Shown here: positions 13,216 to 25,066 of the stretch, one piece after another | Position numbering within the stretch: position 1 is the stretch's first letter | How the letters are laid out: each line of letters opens with the position of its first letter | Origin: Leucosporidium creatinivorum | Taxonomy: Eukaryota > Basidiomycota > Microbotryomycetes > Leucosporidiales > Leucosporidiaceae | DNA length: 64,000 nucleotides | NCBI GenBank assembly: GCA_001600635.1 | Contig: BCKL01000008.1 | Coordinates: forward strand, 931,317-995,316 | Reading direction: 5' to 3' | The notes under the pieces: generated by a model | Told to the model about the DNA's origin: nothing | Database searches by the model: none | What the model saw: only the letters and a program-made list of their open reading frames with translations | Program-made: the position numbers and the translations under genes

Positions 13216-14812
13216 ATGAACGCCTCTCCCATCCTCCGCTACGAGCTCGGCGACTTTGTCACTCAGATTAGTCTCCCGCTGCTCCGCGATCCCCACAAAC
13301 CGGCTAACTGCCACGTCTCTCGCTCATAGGCAGGAGAGACGATCCCAGGCGCCTTCCTTGCCTACACGACATTTGGTAATCCCTCGAACCCTGCCATCTG
13401 TTACCCGACATGGTCAGTAGCCCCCTTCGTCCTGCTCGGCGCTCGCTCGACTCTCCCTCATTCGTACAGGTTCTCCGGCGCTATCGCCGACAACGAGTGG
13501 CTCATTAGTACCGAACACAAGGCGTTGAACCCCGACAAGTACTTCATCATCATCCCTGCGATGCTCGGGAATGGTCAATCCTCGTCGCCGAGCAATTCGG
13601 AGCTGCGCCCTTTCCCTGCTACGTGAATTGGTTCATGCCTCCACTAGCGGTCGAGTCTGACATCTCCGTGCGCTACAGGAGCATGCACGATGTAAGACCC
13701 CCCTCCAACAGCTCTTTTGCCTTCCCCTGTCGTTCTCTCGCGATCGCCGAACTGATTCCCCCTCCTTCTCCAGAACGTCGGTGCCCAGCACCAACTCCTG
13801 ACCCAACACCTCTCCATCACCCACCTCCACGCCATCATCGGTTGGTCCATGGGCGCCGGCCAGACGTTCCAGTGGTCCACATCATTTCCCTCCTTCGCCG
13901 ATTGTCTCGTCCCCTTCTGTGGAGCTGCGAGGACGGCTGAGCATAATCAGACGTTCATTAGGTCTCTGATTAGTGCTGTACAGCTCGATCCCAGGTGGGA
14001 TAACCCGACGGAGGTGGCGGTGGAGGGCAAGAAGGCGTTCTCGGCGATTTACTCGGCGTGGGGTGAGCGGGCCGAGGGGCCTCTTCGCGGAACTCCGAGC
14101 ACACCAGAAGCTGATACAGCGCTTTTCATCACTGACAGGCCTCTCGCAGGCCTTCTACCGCGAGAAGCTGTACCGCAAGATGGGATTCGAAACGCTGGAC
14201 GAGTTCCTCGCGGGCTTCTGGCAGCCGCTCTTCGCCAAGAAGGACGCTCGGAACGTAAGCTGCCTCCCATTTGATCTCCTCGATTTTCAAACCTGAACGG
14301 CGCTCCTCGTGCCACCCTACAGCTGGTCCATATGCTCAACACTTGGCACTCGGCCGACATCGTGCGCTTTCCTCTTCCTCTCGTTCCCATCAGTCCCTCG
14401 CTAACATCGTCCACATCCCTTAATCACGCAGACCTGCACCCCCGACCGCTCCTTCACCCATTCCGCCTCCCTCGGCCGCTCCTCCGACACCTCCTACGCC
14501 GAAGCGCTCAAATCCATCTCGGCGAAAGTGCTCATCATGCCCTGTCAAACGGATCTGTACTTTCCTGTGCGCTCCCGCTCTTTACCTCTCTTATCTCTTC
14601 TCCTCACGTTGACCACTCGACTCCACCTACAGCCCGAGGACTCCGCCATCGAAGCCTCTCACATCCGTTCCTCCTCGCTCAAGGTCATCCCGAGTGTGTG
14701 GGGCCATCTTGCAGGGGTGGGAGCGAACGAGGAGGACACTCGATGGATCGACGAAACTGTAGCTGCTTTCTTTGCCGAGGTGGAGGCTGGAAAGGCGGGA
14801 GGGAAGCTCTAA
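13216..14812 (+). CDS. Alpha/beta hydrolase of the homoserine O-acetyltransferase (MetX) family
   Basis: Exons 13216-13257, 13330-13412, 13470-13622, 13679-13691, 13774-14062, 14139-14254, 14323-14361, 14432-14566, 14633-14812 (349 residues). The layout is that of MetX/MET2-like proteins: an N-terminal GDF-(x)-GETIPGAFLAY segment, a DNVGAQHQLL-like stretch, the nucleophile elbow GWSMGAG (Ser), the acid CQTDLYF (Asp) and the histidine in VWGHLAG. Many fungal members of this family are not true MET2 enzymes, so homoserine acetylation is possible but not shown. The first intron is uncertain. A GTCACT donor at 13258 keeps the frame but removes a short Val-Thr-Gln segment that would fit the family. 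One exon is only 13 nt. Confidence 0.82.
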
Positions 14813-14967
14813 GCTCTCGGCGCCGAGCAGCAGTGGGAATGGGTAAAAACAAGTGATTCAATGACACAGTCTCAGAAGGGAAGCGAAGCGGGGGATACAT
14901 CAACTAGTCAAGCTGCAACACTCATACATCCTCATCTCTTCGTTGGCGGTGGTGGGAGACTGAGCGT

Positions 14968-17572
14968 CTACTGGAGCGAGCCGTCCTTGACGCGCGAGAG
15001 GAAGGAAGCGACGCGGGTCATTTCGAGTCCGGAGCCCTCGCTGTGGGTGGTGGAGAGAGAGCGGTCAGCTATCAGACGATGATGAGAGAGAGGAGCGTGG
15101 AGCGAGGGGACCTTACGATTCACTGAGCGAGCGAGCGAGCGAGCGATGAGTCGACCGAGAAAGACGGGGAGAAGGGAGAGATGAGAGCGTCAGCAAACCG
15201 CTGCAAGGATCTCTTCATCAAAACAGAGAGCCAACGACTCACAGCCCCGCCAACAGTCCCTCCAACAGTCCCTCGACCCTCTCACTCTCCACCCCACAGC
15301 ACCTCGCAACAACTCTCGCCAATCGTCCCTCCAACTCGGCCTCCCCTCCTTCCAATCCCTTCACCCTCTGCTCCAACAGCCCCAGGACCCTCTCGTACCA
15401 TCCCTCCAACCTCATCAAATGCACCAACGCATTACTCGCCCCCTCGGTCGGCCCAAGCGGGTCGGCATCGAATTCGATATTGATACCCGTTGGGAGGTTC
15501 GATAGAGTGGAAGCGGGTCCTCGGTAGGTGAATCCTGGACCTGCGGAGGGAAGGGCGGGAGAGCCGTCGATCTCGGTCCGTCCTGTCCAGTCGAAGGAAT
15601 CTTCCTCGGCGATGGCGAGCTCGAGGTTCCGGATCCGCTGGTGGGTGGAATCGACTTCTTGGGCTTTGAGCTTCCAGGTGGAGAGGGATTGACGTTGCGA
15701 GGCGAGGTCTAGGGTTGCTAGTTGGAGTTGGGAGCGCGTGGAGGCGAGGAGGTCGGCTTTCGAGGTGACTTCGGATTGGAATTCGGTGGAGAGGGTGCTG
15801 AGGAGGGAGTTGATGGAGGTGAGAACTTCGGTCGAGTGTTGTGTTGCGGTGTGGGAGGTGCTGGGTGCGTTGTTGGAACGAAGGGCAGAAGTCGCAGCTT
15901 CGGCGGGAGTGAGAGCGAGGTCCTGCTCGGTTCGTTTGGGGTCAGTTCGCTCGAGGCGGTCGAATAAAGGCAGACAACGCACCTCCACCTCGACTCCAAA
16001 GTCCCCCGGATACAACCCCAACTTATTCCCCACCGCCTTATCCGCTCCCACCTCCAACAGCATCCTCACCAAGCTCCGATTCCCGACCCTCGCCGCAATA
16101 TTCAGCGCCGTATCCCCATGCGCATCCTGGGCATCCACCAAGTCCTTGAACCTCCCCTTCTCGCTCCTCGCCACATACTCCAACACACTCTCCATGTAGT
16201 ACCTCGCACTCGAGGCTCGACCTTTGACCCCGGCGACGAGGGCGGCGTGGTGGAGGACTGAACGGCCCGAGTCATCCACCGTTCGAAGGGAGGGACCGAG
16301 GACGGCGAGCAGACGGGGGAAGGCGTCTTGGTCCGAGTTGTTGGTGACGAGAACGGCGCGGATGAGGGGCGTCTCGCCGACATTGTTGCCGCGGTACATG
16401 TCTGCGCCATAGTTGACCAATGCTTTGACGATGGAGATGCGAGCTAGAGCTGCGGCCCAGTGGAGAGCGGTGTGCGAGTTCTCGTCGATGGGAGTGTCGG
16501 CGTCGATGTCGGGGGGGAAGGAGAGGGAGAGGTCGGGGATTGAGTGGGGGGAGGTCGGCTCGAGGGAAAAGATGGACTTGAGGGAGGTTTTGTGCGCCTC
16601 GAGCCTTAGGGGATGGTCCATCCCCATCGTAGAGGGAGGAGCCTTGTTCGAGCGACGAAGCTGCCACGACTCCTCGTTCGGCGAAGCTTGAGGGTGAAAG
16701 CCGTTCGTCGCTCCTCCCTCTACTCGAGGGCGCTTGGGATCCTCGTGCCCACCGGACTCGCGTCCACGCTTACGAGTAGATCCCTCAGCCTCGGCGGGGA
16801 GTAGACCCTGCTCGCGAGCTTTCGAGAGGACCGTCGCTGCTGATTGACCTTCTGGCTGGGGAGGAGCGAGGCCGGCGTAGCGGTTGGTGATGGGTGCGGA
16901 GGGTGTATTGCCGAGGGACATGGGAGGAGGAGGAGGCGTGTAGTCGAAAAGAGGGGAGAGGAGGTGGGAGACGTTGAAGGCGTTGGCCAGCTCGACGGCG
17001 CGCTCGAAGGGGATCCTGTGGGTCTCTCTGTCAGCTCGGTCTTCACGCGCGAGGAATGGTACTACTCACCAAGTACCCTGATAGCGTCCATATCCTCCCT
17101 GCACCTTCTCATGCACTCCCATAGCAATATCCTTCTCGAGAATCTTGGTTCTCTTGCCCTTGTCCACGCCGGCGACCTTGAGGATTTGAGTCGCGTTGAG
17201 AAAAGAGTCGGAACGACGACGCATGACTCCGATGCCGCGGACCATCATCTCGTACACGGGAACCGAGGAGTAGACGGCGAGGCTGATGAGGCGCGTAGAA
17301 GCGAGGGTCAGCTTCGGGCTCCTGGGGAATGCGATAGAGGGTAAAAAGAGACTCACTAGATGTAAGGATTGCCTTGTACACTGCGCAGCGCGAGGAGAGG
17401 TGAGAACGAGTCAGCTACAGCGCGACAGAGGCATCCCCACGCAAAACGCGTCGCCTCCCCGAGTCGATGAGAGAGAGAGAGCTCACTTGGGATTAGGGTA
17501 AGAGATGTTCTGCTCTGGTACAGCGGGAGTAGACAAAGCGTCCAAGCGGTGAAAGTTGGTGTTGGGCGCCAT
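14968..17572 (-). CDS. MBP1: APSES/ankyrin transcription factor, MBP1-like
   Basis: Exons 17487-17572, 17357-17380, 17070-17282, 15983-17015, 15243-15922, 15117-15122, 14968-15040 (704 residues, frame closed). The N-terminal APSES/KilA-N DNA-binding domain spans about 35-130 ([42 protein letters not shown]). Ankyrin repeats follow at about 270-420 ([46 protein letters not shown]), then a coiled-coil region. This is the MBF/SBF component that drives G1/S transcription in fungi. The 60-nt intron at 15923-15982 is a multiple of three and would be missed by ORF reading. A six-nucleotide exon (15117-15122) is required to reach the conserved-looking final exon. Convergent with the hydrolase, 155 bp apart. 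Confidence 0.9.
15117..15122 (-). other. 6-nt microexon of the MBP1-like gene
   Basis: TGAATC between acceptor GCTCAG and donor GTAAGG. It closes the frame from exon 5 into the final exon (Glu-Gly-Ser-Gly, ending KDGSLQ). Without it the protein would end at a TGA formed by the exon 5 donor. Confidence 0.7.
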
Positions 17573-18173
17573 CTTGGACGAGAGCGGGAGCGAGCCGGCT
17601 TGAGACGATGGGAGGAGGAGAGGCGCGTCGAGTTGGGTTTGTAGGCGAGTAGACTCCGCGGTGGGCGGCGCAGACTAGGCGGGTAAAGAAGCTGCTATCT
17701 CTCTACAGGCGCGTCGAGGAGAGGTCGGGCGGGGGCTGCTAGGCGAGTTGAGAGGAGGAGCGAGCTGTTGCCTGAATCACGTCGCGGTGCGTTTAGAGGA
17801 TTTGAGGCGAGAAAGCGAAGCTGTAGAGCGACAGGTGTTGTCTGCCGGAAAGCTGTAGCCTTGTAGACGAGGGCAAACAGTCGAGAGACGAATGCAAGGG
17901 GAGAGGAGGAGAGGAAGGAATCTGGGACGCGTCAATTGACGCTTCTTGCCTTCCCGCCTCGTCTTGCTCTTTGCTTCTGCTCTCCTACAGTTCAGTTTCA
18001 TGACCAAGGATCGTACAGCTCTCTAGACACTCGACTACAGCCTCGCTCGCCTAGCCTACAGCTTCGTGTCCTTCCTCTCCAGCCCGTGCTTCCTCACCCG
18101 TCAGTGTTCTCGCTCTACTTCCCTACATCTCTGCTCGCTCACGTCTTCTGCTCCACAGCTCACCGATATCAAC
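17573..18173. promoter_or_regulatory. Divergent promoter region, MBP1-like / EXPERA gene
   Basis: 601 bp between two start codons, with C/T-rich leader sequence before 18174 on the plus strand and no supported gene. An MCB-type element (ACGCGTCAA) occurs at 17928-17936, which could allow autoregulation of the MBP1-like factor. That is inference. Confidence 0.4.
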
Positions 18174-18936
18174 ATGCTCCACCCACGCACGCGCGACTAC
18201 ATCTACCTCACCTTTCTCATCATTCACATCCCAGCAACCCTCCTCGTCGACCTGCAGGCTTTGTTCTTTGCCGAGAGGATCGCGCCGAGGGCGTTGAGGA
18301 GTATCTGTGAGTGTCAAGTACCGCACTGGACGGAGCGAGGGGGGCAAGAGGGCCGAAGCAGGGAGAAGGAACTATCCCCGAGCTAACCTCCCTTCTCTCT
18401 TCGCAGTCGAGTTCGCGTAGGCTCCCCCTATCCTGACCCATCGCCTCGGAGTACTGCTAACCGATAACTCGCTACCACAGAGCCAAGGAAGACCCTCTCC
18501 TCACGAACGCCAATAACCTCCCTCACTTCGCCTGGTTCCAATCCTTCATCATCCTGGAAGCGATCTTCCAACTACCCGTGTTCTTCATCGGTGCTCGGGG
18601 CCTATGGCAGGGTACGTCGCTCTTTCCTCCTTCCTCCTCCTGCTCCTCGCTGACCCTTTGCCTCTCTCCCGCCTCTCCCACTCCTCCCCTCCCTGCCCAG
18701 ATCGCAAAACCATCTACCCCCTCCTCACCATCTACGGCATCTCCTCCGCCACGACCACCTGGGCCTGCCTCGCCACCGTGCTCACCATGCCCAACATCTC
18801 TCATCAACTTCCGATGCTCCTCGCGAGCTATGTGCCGTTCTTGCTTGTGCCGTTGGCTATGGGGGTGGATTATGCGAGTAGGTTGGTGCGAATTGTGCGA
18901 GAGAGTGAGGCGAGGAAGATGGGGAAGGGAGAGTAG
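18174..18936 (+). CDS. EXPERA-domain (TMEM97/sigma-2-receptor-like) membrane protein
   Basis: Exons 18174-18306, 18407-18416, 18481-18611, 18701-18936 encode 169 residues with four hydrophobic segments. The family pattern is seen: RDYIYLTFLIIHIPATLLVD in helix 1, LPHFAWFQSFIILEAIFQLP in helix 2, then YPLLTIYG-x(8)-TTWACL and a final helix with a short basic tail ending in KMGKGE. Members are ER membrane proteins linked to sterol binding and trafficking. The role in fungi is not well defined. Exon 2 is only 10 nt. Confidence 0.8.
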
Positions 18937-19247
18937 AGAGTGTGGTAGTGGAGCTGGAGTAAGACGGGCTCGGCGCAAGTAGTCAGGGATCGAATTCGAC
19001 CGACCTCTCGAGTAGTCTGGAGCGATGCTTCCCTCCTCGTACTGTACGAGCATGTGAACGGAGCATCAAGAACCGCTCGGTCCATGGTTCTGCACCTCAT
19101 CCGACCCTCTTCGGCGTTTCAGCCGCCCGCGCTCGGACCACAAGTCGGCCTTCTCCCGACTCGACAACCTTCCGTCTCTCTTCTTCCTTCCTCTCGTTCA
19201 ACTTGTCCAGCTTTCCGGCATCGCTGATAGAGCGCTCGCCAGCAAAC
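18937..19247. other. Intergenic, 311 bp
   Basis: Holds the 3' flank of the EXPERA gene and the promoter and leader of the expansin-like gene. I see nothing else in it. Confidence 0.5.
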
Positions 19248-20494
19248 ATGCGCTCCTTCACCCTCTCCTCCCTGACTCTCGCCCTCGCCCTCGCCCTCCT
19301 CTCCCTTTCCCTCTCCCTCAGCGCCGGCGCTTCTCCCTCCTCCCCTCCTTCGGTCGTTGAACTAGACCTGAGCATCCTCAAGCAAGCATCCTACGCCCTC
19401 GCCTCGCCCTCCAAGTCGCTCTCAGCGTCTGGCTTTTCGGCTTTCTCCAAGCGCGCCGTCAAGGGGATCTCGAGCTACACGGGTCCTACTAAGGGACATG
19501 CTACGTTCTATGGGAATAATGGGAGCGGTAAGTCTTTCTCGCTTCTTCACCCCTCGCTTCGCTGTAGCACGAAGAGCGGAGTAGAAGAGCGCCGAGCTGA
19601 CTTGTGCCCTCCCTCTTGCTCCTCCTCTCGCACCTCACCACCTCATCATCATTCAACATCATCAGGCGGTGCATGTCTCCTCCCCGCCCGTTCCGACTTC
19701 GTCCGTCCTCCCTCCCTCACTCCCTCACTCTGAAACGTCTCGCTAACTTCGCTCGGCGATGACCCGACCGAGCAGAAATTCGTCGCCTTCCCGGGCGCCT
19801 CATGGTCCAACTCCGCCAACTGTGGCGCCTGCATGCGCGTGACTGGTCCTAACGGAGCTGTAGACGTCCAGGTGACGAATGAGATGAGTCCTCTCCTGCT
19901 TTTTCCACTTCTCTGGCCGCCGCCGAGCGCCGAGCTGACCGACCAGGGCGGTGATTACTGCCCCGAGTGCCCTCCCGGCTCGCTTGACCTCTCCACTTCC
20001 GCTTTCTCGAAGATTGCGGGAACCAGTAAAGGCAAAGTCGATATCACCTGGAAATGGATCGACTGCCGCTCGGCGGGGTTGGAGAGCGGCAAGCCCTCGG
20101 TCGTCTGGTTCGTCTCTCTCCTCCTTCATCCTTCCTTGCTCTTAAGCTGAAGCTCTGATCGGCTGTGGATGAATAGGAAGAGCGATTCGACCGCGTACTG
20201 GATGGCCATCCAAATCCGCCACTCTGCTTTCCCTATCGCTTCCGTCTCCATCCGCGCTGCCACTGCCTCAACTTACACGAGTCTGAAGAGGGAGAACTAC
20301 AACTACTTCTCTGCAACTTCGGGCGTTGGAGCCGGTCCGTTCGTCGTGCTGGTGAGGCATCAGGTGCGTTCCGAATCCGACTCGCTCGACTCGGCGCCGA
20401 GAATTGGGAAGCTGATTAGGCGGGGTGGGAACAGGATGGAAGTAAGGCGGTCATCAAGGATTTGAAGCTCAACTCGGTGATTGGGGATGCGTAG
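19248..20494 (+). CDS. Expansin-like secreted protein (double-psi beta-barrel + carbohydrate-binding-like domain)
   Basis: The signal peptide is the Leu/Ser-rich stretch at the start of exon 1 (LALALALLSLSLSLSAGA). Exons: 19248-19527, 19666-19700, 19776-20107, 20177-20363, 20435-20494. The barrel domain begins GHATFYGNNGSGGAC, continues ANCGACMRVTGPNGAVDVQV and CPECPPGSLDLS, then DITWKWIDC. The C-terminal part (YWMAIQIRHSAFPIASVSI, ending KDLKLNSVIGDA) fits the second expansin domain. Such proteins loosen cell-wall polysaccharide without hydrolysis. Splicing is unsure in two places. The segment after GGAC reads LLPARSDF up to a GTCCGT donor (19701). The segment 19885-19946 stays open and contains branch-like sequence, but no canonical phase-correct intron restores the expected VTNEM-GGDYC join. 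With or without that segment the protein is about 272-297 residues. Confidence 0.78.
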
Positions 20495-20988
20495 AGCCGG
20501 CGTCTTGATCGTCCTGGTGAGTCGGGCGGGCTCTTCCGTTCTCTGCGCCGAGGCTCACCTCTCTCTCGAATCGGCGCAGCTCCCCTCTATCTCCTCTGTC
20601 TCTACTGCTCTTAGTAGTAAAAGCAAGATTTACAACCTGTCTGCTGGTCAGAGCCTTGCATCCCTCCCTCCTTTCCGTGGCCCATACCAAAAGACCGAAA
20701 GCCTCAAGCCCCTCCGCGCTCAGCTCATCTTGCAAGCTCTTCCTGCTCTTCTTCTGCGCTGGGCGACGCGGATCATATTCTCGGGAACATCCTAGCCGAC
20801 CCGGAGACCGTTCTGACCTCAAGCCCTCGGTTCTCGCTCACCGGACGATGAGAGCTGGCGAAACGAGCGAGCGATGCTATTCATCTTACAGCCCGGAAAG
20901 GAGACGCTAGTAGCTATCCTACAACATCCTAATGCGAGTGAGGGAGACTAGAGTGAATGGAGGGGGTGATGCGTGGGTAATGAGTGGT
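20495..20988. other. Intergenic between convergent genes
   Basis: 494 bp containing the 3' ends of the expansin-like gene and the histidine kinase gene. No supported gene. Confidence 0.5.
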
Positions 20989-23900
20989 CTAAGACGAAGG
21001 TGGCGTTCTCTCCCCGCCGAGCAGCGCCTGCGCCGGAGTCTGCGGCAAGACCAGCAGCGGCGGAGTCGACGGCGAAGGGTCTGCAGAGGCCGAGACAGCT
21101 TGCCGCCGATCTCCGAGCAGGCAGTACCGCCGTAGATCGGCTTCGAGGATGGGTTTGGTGAGAACGGCGTCGGCGCCGTGGGCGAGGAAGTCGTTCTGGT
21201 CGTCCAGGAGGGCGTTGGCGGTGGCGCCTACGATGAGCTCTTGGCGACCAAGGGAGCGGAGTTTGCGCACGGCGTCGAGGCCTGAGCAGACGGGCATCTG
21301 AGGTTGGGCGAAGAGGGTCAGCTCGGCTCACATTCGGAGAGGGGAGAGGCAACGCACCTGATTGTCGAGGAAGACGACGCCAAAGAGAGGCTCTTCTGCT
21401 GTTCCCTTGCGAGCTACGATCTTCTCGATGGCAATGGCGCCGTTCTCGGCTGAGTCGACGATGCAGCCGAGGCGTTGAAGGAGTCGAGCCATGAGCTTCC
21501 GTGTGAGAGCGTCATCGTCGACTACGAGGACGTGTAGCTGCATTGAAACGGCTCGTCAGCGCCAGCTTGATGAAACAAGGGAGAGGAAACTTACAGGACC
21601 GTTCTCAAAGTCGAGCGCCTTTGAACCGAGTGACGACGCTGCGGAGCCCTTCCTCGGCGGTACAAGAGCGGTGGTGGCGCTGGCGTCGACTGGTACAGTT
21701 GCTGGACTCGGCGGAGGTGGCGCTACGATAGGAGGAGAGAGGATCGGCGGCGAGCGAAGGGGCATGGTGAGCGCCGAAGCGGGCGAGCCTTGCAGGAAGC
21801 TCAGTGGCGGGGAAGAGGCGCCTAGAGTAGAGGGACCGGGTGAGCGAACCATCTCGACGGTGACATGTCGTTCGTCGATCTTGGACAGGCTGAAGTCGCT
21901 GTTCTGCTTGGCGAGGGCCGAGGGAGGTTTGAAGCTGTACTCGCTGCCCTCGGAGGAGAGGACCGAGCCAGGCGTGGTGGTGAAGGGGGAGGAAAAGAGT
22001 GGGGCTTCTGTGGTGGGCTTGGTGGGGAGAAGGTTGGAGCTGACTCGACGATGACCTTCCATCGCGTTGAGGTCCGCCGTTTGAGGACCGACTTGGAAGG
22101 GCAGTCTAGAGATACAGGGGGAGGGGTCAGCGTTGCTCGCTCTCATATCAGATGTCTCAAAGTCAGAGACTCACTCGACCCAGAAGATGGAGCCCTCGCC
22201 AAACTTGGACTTGACGCCGAGTCGACCACCCGAAAGCAGCACGATCTGGCGAACGAGTGAAAGTCCGAGACCAGTACCCTTGCCGCCCTGCTTGCGTCCG
22301 ATCTCCGTTTGAACGTAGCTGCGCGGGAAGGAAGGTGAGCAATTGGGTCTCGTCGAGATCCACCTCGGCCGGGCGCCTGTCGCCGAGCCCGACGACGTGA
22401 GAACAAGACTCACGCAGAGAACAGTCGACTCTCCTGCATATCGCTAGCTTTGATCCCAACTCCCGTGTCCTCAATCTCGAAGCGAACGACCATCGTCGAG
22501 CCTTGCGAAGGTACGCTCTGGCTTTCATCGTGAGCTGTAGTCGGCCGACTCCGATGACCGCCTGCGCTGGAAGCTCGAGCGCTGTGAGCGCTGACCGAGT
22601 TGTGTCGCTGGAGGCGACCGTGAGAGAGGCGAGGCGAAGTGGGCGAGGAAGCGTCGTTGCCGCCGAGAGTGGTGTCGTCGCCGACTGCCGTCTCGTTGTC
22701 GGAAGGTGGAGAGGTCTGGGCAGGGTAGATGAGCTGAGTGCGGATGGAGACCTTGCCGCCCGGCTGGGTGAACTTGGTCGCGTTGGAGGTGAGGTTGGTG
22801 AGGACTGGAGAGTGAGAGACGAGTCGGCGAGGAGGAGGGCGAGAGACGAAGGGGCAGAAGAGGCGAGATTGGGAAGGAAGAGGTCAGCTCGGTGATCGCG
22901 ACTATTATACAGCGACGAGAAATCACCCTGTCGAAGCCTCATCTCGTCGCCCATCACAAGCCCGGCGCCCTCCTCGATAATGCCCTCGTCGTCTTTCCCA
23001 CTCGCCGCCCGTTTCGCTACCTCGTCCACCCTCGGATCCAGCTGAGCACTGAAGGTCAATCCCCTCGCACTCGCCTCCATCTCGACTGGCGTGCAAATGG
23101 CACGGATGACGTCGTGGAGGGAGAAGGGTCGCGAAACGGAGGAGAAGCCGCCGCGCTCCATTCGATTGAAGTCGAGTACGTCCTGTGTGTCATGAGGGGG
23201 TTAGCAGCGGTCGGCGGACGAAAGAGGGAGCCGACTCACGTTCAGCACCTGCGACATCATCTGCAGCGAGCCCTCCAGCGCAGCGTACTCGATGGCCGAC
23301 TCGGACTGGTGGTCGAACGCCTCGGAACCTCTGAGGTTCTGGACGGCGAGTAGAGCGGTGTTGAGGGGTACTCGGACCTCGTGAAAGATGTAGTTGGAGA
23401 ACTGCAAGTAAAGAATGTCAGCTTTCCAGCCTCTAGTCGTCTCGGTCAACGGGCAAGCTCACTCGGCGCCGAGCACTGGAAGAGAGGAATAGTCAGCTCT
23501 TGCGCTCATTATCTCGGATCTCAAGCGGCATGACTCACTCCTGCGACTTCCTCTCTCCAATCTCGGCCCGCTGCTTAGCACGATACTGTACCTTGAGCTC
23601 GCTCCGCATGGTGTAGAGCCGACGATCCATGATGTCGCGTTGATAAGAGACGACGAGGAGGAAGGCGTAGAAGATGATGAGGATGATCACTGGTGAATGT
23701 AGAAGTGGTCAGCCATACCCATCAAAGCGGCAACGGGAAACGTACAGTTGCGAATGTAGCTGACTCTCGCCGAAACGACAGCCCCGCAGGCGAAGCCGAC
23801 CCAGACGGCACAATTGAGGAGAGCTGCAGCGCGGGATTGGCCGAGAGCAAAGAGAGCGACTGCTATCGGCGCCGTGCCGGTGAAGAAGACCGCGGCGTAG

Positions 23901-25066
23901 TCTCGTCGACCGCAATCGCCTCCCGAGTAGTCTGTCGAGAGCCCCGAGCGAAAGTCAGCTCTGGTCTCCCAGCAAGCTGGGGAGGAGGCTCTGCACTACT
24001 CACATCCGCACAGCTTCATGTCGATAAGCTGGGTCATGCTGCTATACCAGACGGCAAGCATCACCCAGCAGGCGAAGATACGAGGGTGCTTCTTTGGATA
24101 ATCGAGGGCGACGAGAGGGAGGAGGGGTAGGCAGAAGAGCGGCCCAAGACCGTAATGGGCCACATTGAGCCATGTTGACCTGCACGAGCAAGATGTCAGC
24201 GATTCCCTGCGAGATGATCCGGCGAGAATGCCTACCAAGGGCGAGCGACGAGGCCGACCGACAACGCCCAGGTCACGAGGAAGTAGACGCTAGCGTACAA
24301 GTGTCCGCGTTTGGCCGTCCACCATAGCTGCGGAGTCGAGGTATCAGCTCTGCACTGACGCGAAAGCCTTCGGCACACCCGCCAAGACGGCACGAGTTGA
24401 CACGAGTGACTGACCTCTTTCTGGTAGGCGGTCTCGGTCTCCTTGTCGACGTAAGTAGGCTGTTGCGTGAAGAGTAGATAGGATTAGCTTGAGATTCAGC
24501 ATCGCCGAGAAAGAGCTCGGTTGTCGGTCGTCTACTTACGCAGAAGAAGTGGCTACGAGGTAGACAGCAGTCAGCGTTGGAGCACAGCAGATACCTTGAG
24601 AGCAAACTCACGCCAACTTGGGCCATATGGTGCCCATGCACAACCTCCCAACAGCGCCGAAGGCAGCTCCCGGCTCATGTTCCAGCACCGAGTCCTCGTC
24701 CGAAGCCCTCATCGTGCCATGCCTCGTATCCGTTCCCGCCCGTTCAGATCCCAAAGTTCCTGCTCCAGCCTTCTGCCACTCTTCCGGCGCCAAATGCTGG
24801 TCCACCACAACTTCGTCGACGAATCCGGAAGCTACGCCGGCTTCGGCCTCGTTTGCAGTGATTTGGCGAGCGTGTCGTAGGGAAGAGGCGGATGATGCCG
24901 ACTCCGTGGTAGGATCCCCAAGTGAGCTGTTGGGTCCTTCGGCGCTCATGATCTGCTTGCGGAAGGAGGACCAAATGCGTCGGAGGTGTGGACGTCTTTG
25001 AGGAGAGAACGCCACGACGGGCACAGGGAGGAGGCCGGGAGGGTTGTCCATTGCTTTCTCGTTCAT
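20989..25066 (-). CDS. Membrane-bound hybrid histidine kinase
   Basis: Coding exons 24612-25066, 24540-24552, 24415-24459, 24236-24327, 24004-24179, 23746-23931, 23539-23689, 23463-23475, 23240-23401, 22927-23182, 22414-22804, 22175-22318, 21595-22105, 21358-21537, 20989-21297 (1027 residues). An acidic N-terminus precedes a region of several membrane helices (about 165-340). The HisKA H-box is FSNYIFHEVRVPLN (His about 384). The ATPase domain has an N-box LTNLTSNATKF, DTGVGI and KGTGLGL. The receiver domain starts at about 866 (LVVDDD), with phospho-acceptor Asp about 923 in VFLDNQMP and Lys about 973 in LTKP. It should pass phosphate to a Ypd1-type shuttle in osmotic or other stress sensing; the stimulus is unknown. 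Two exons are 13 nt. The start ATG is in the second transcribed exon, because the open frame above it has only GTG. Confidence 0.93.
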
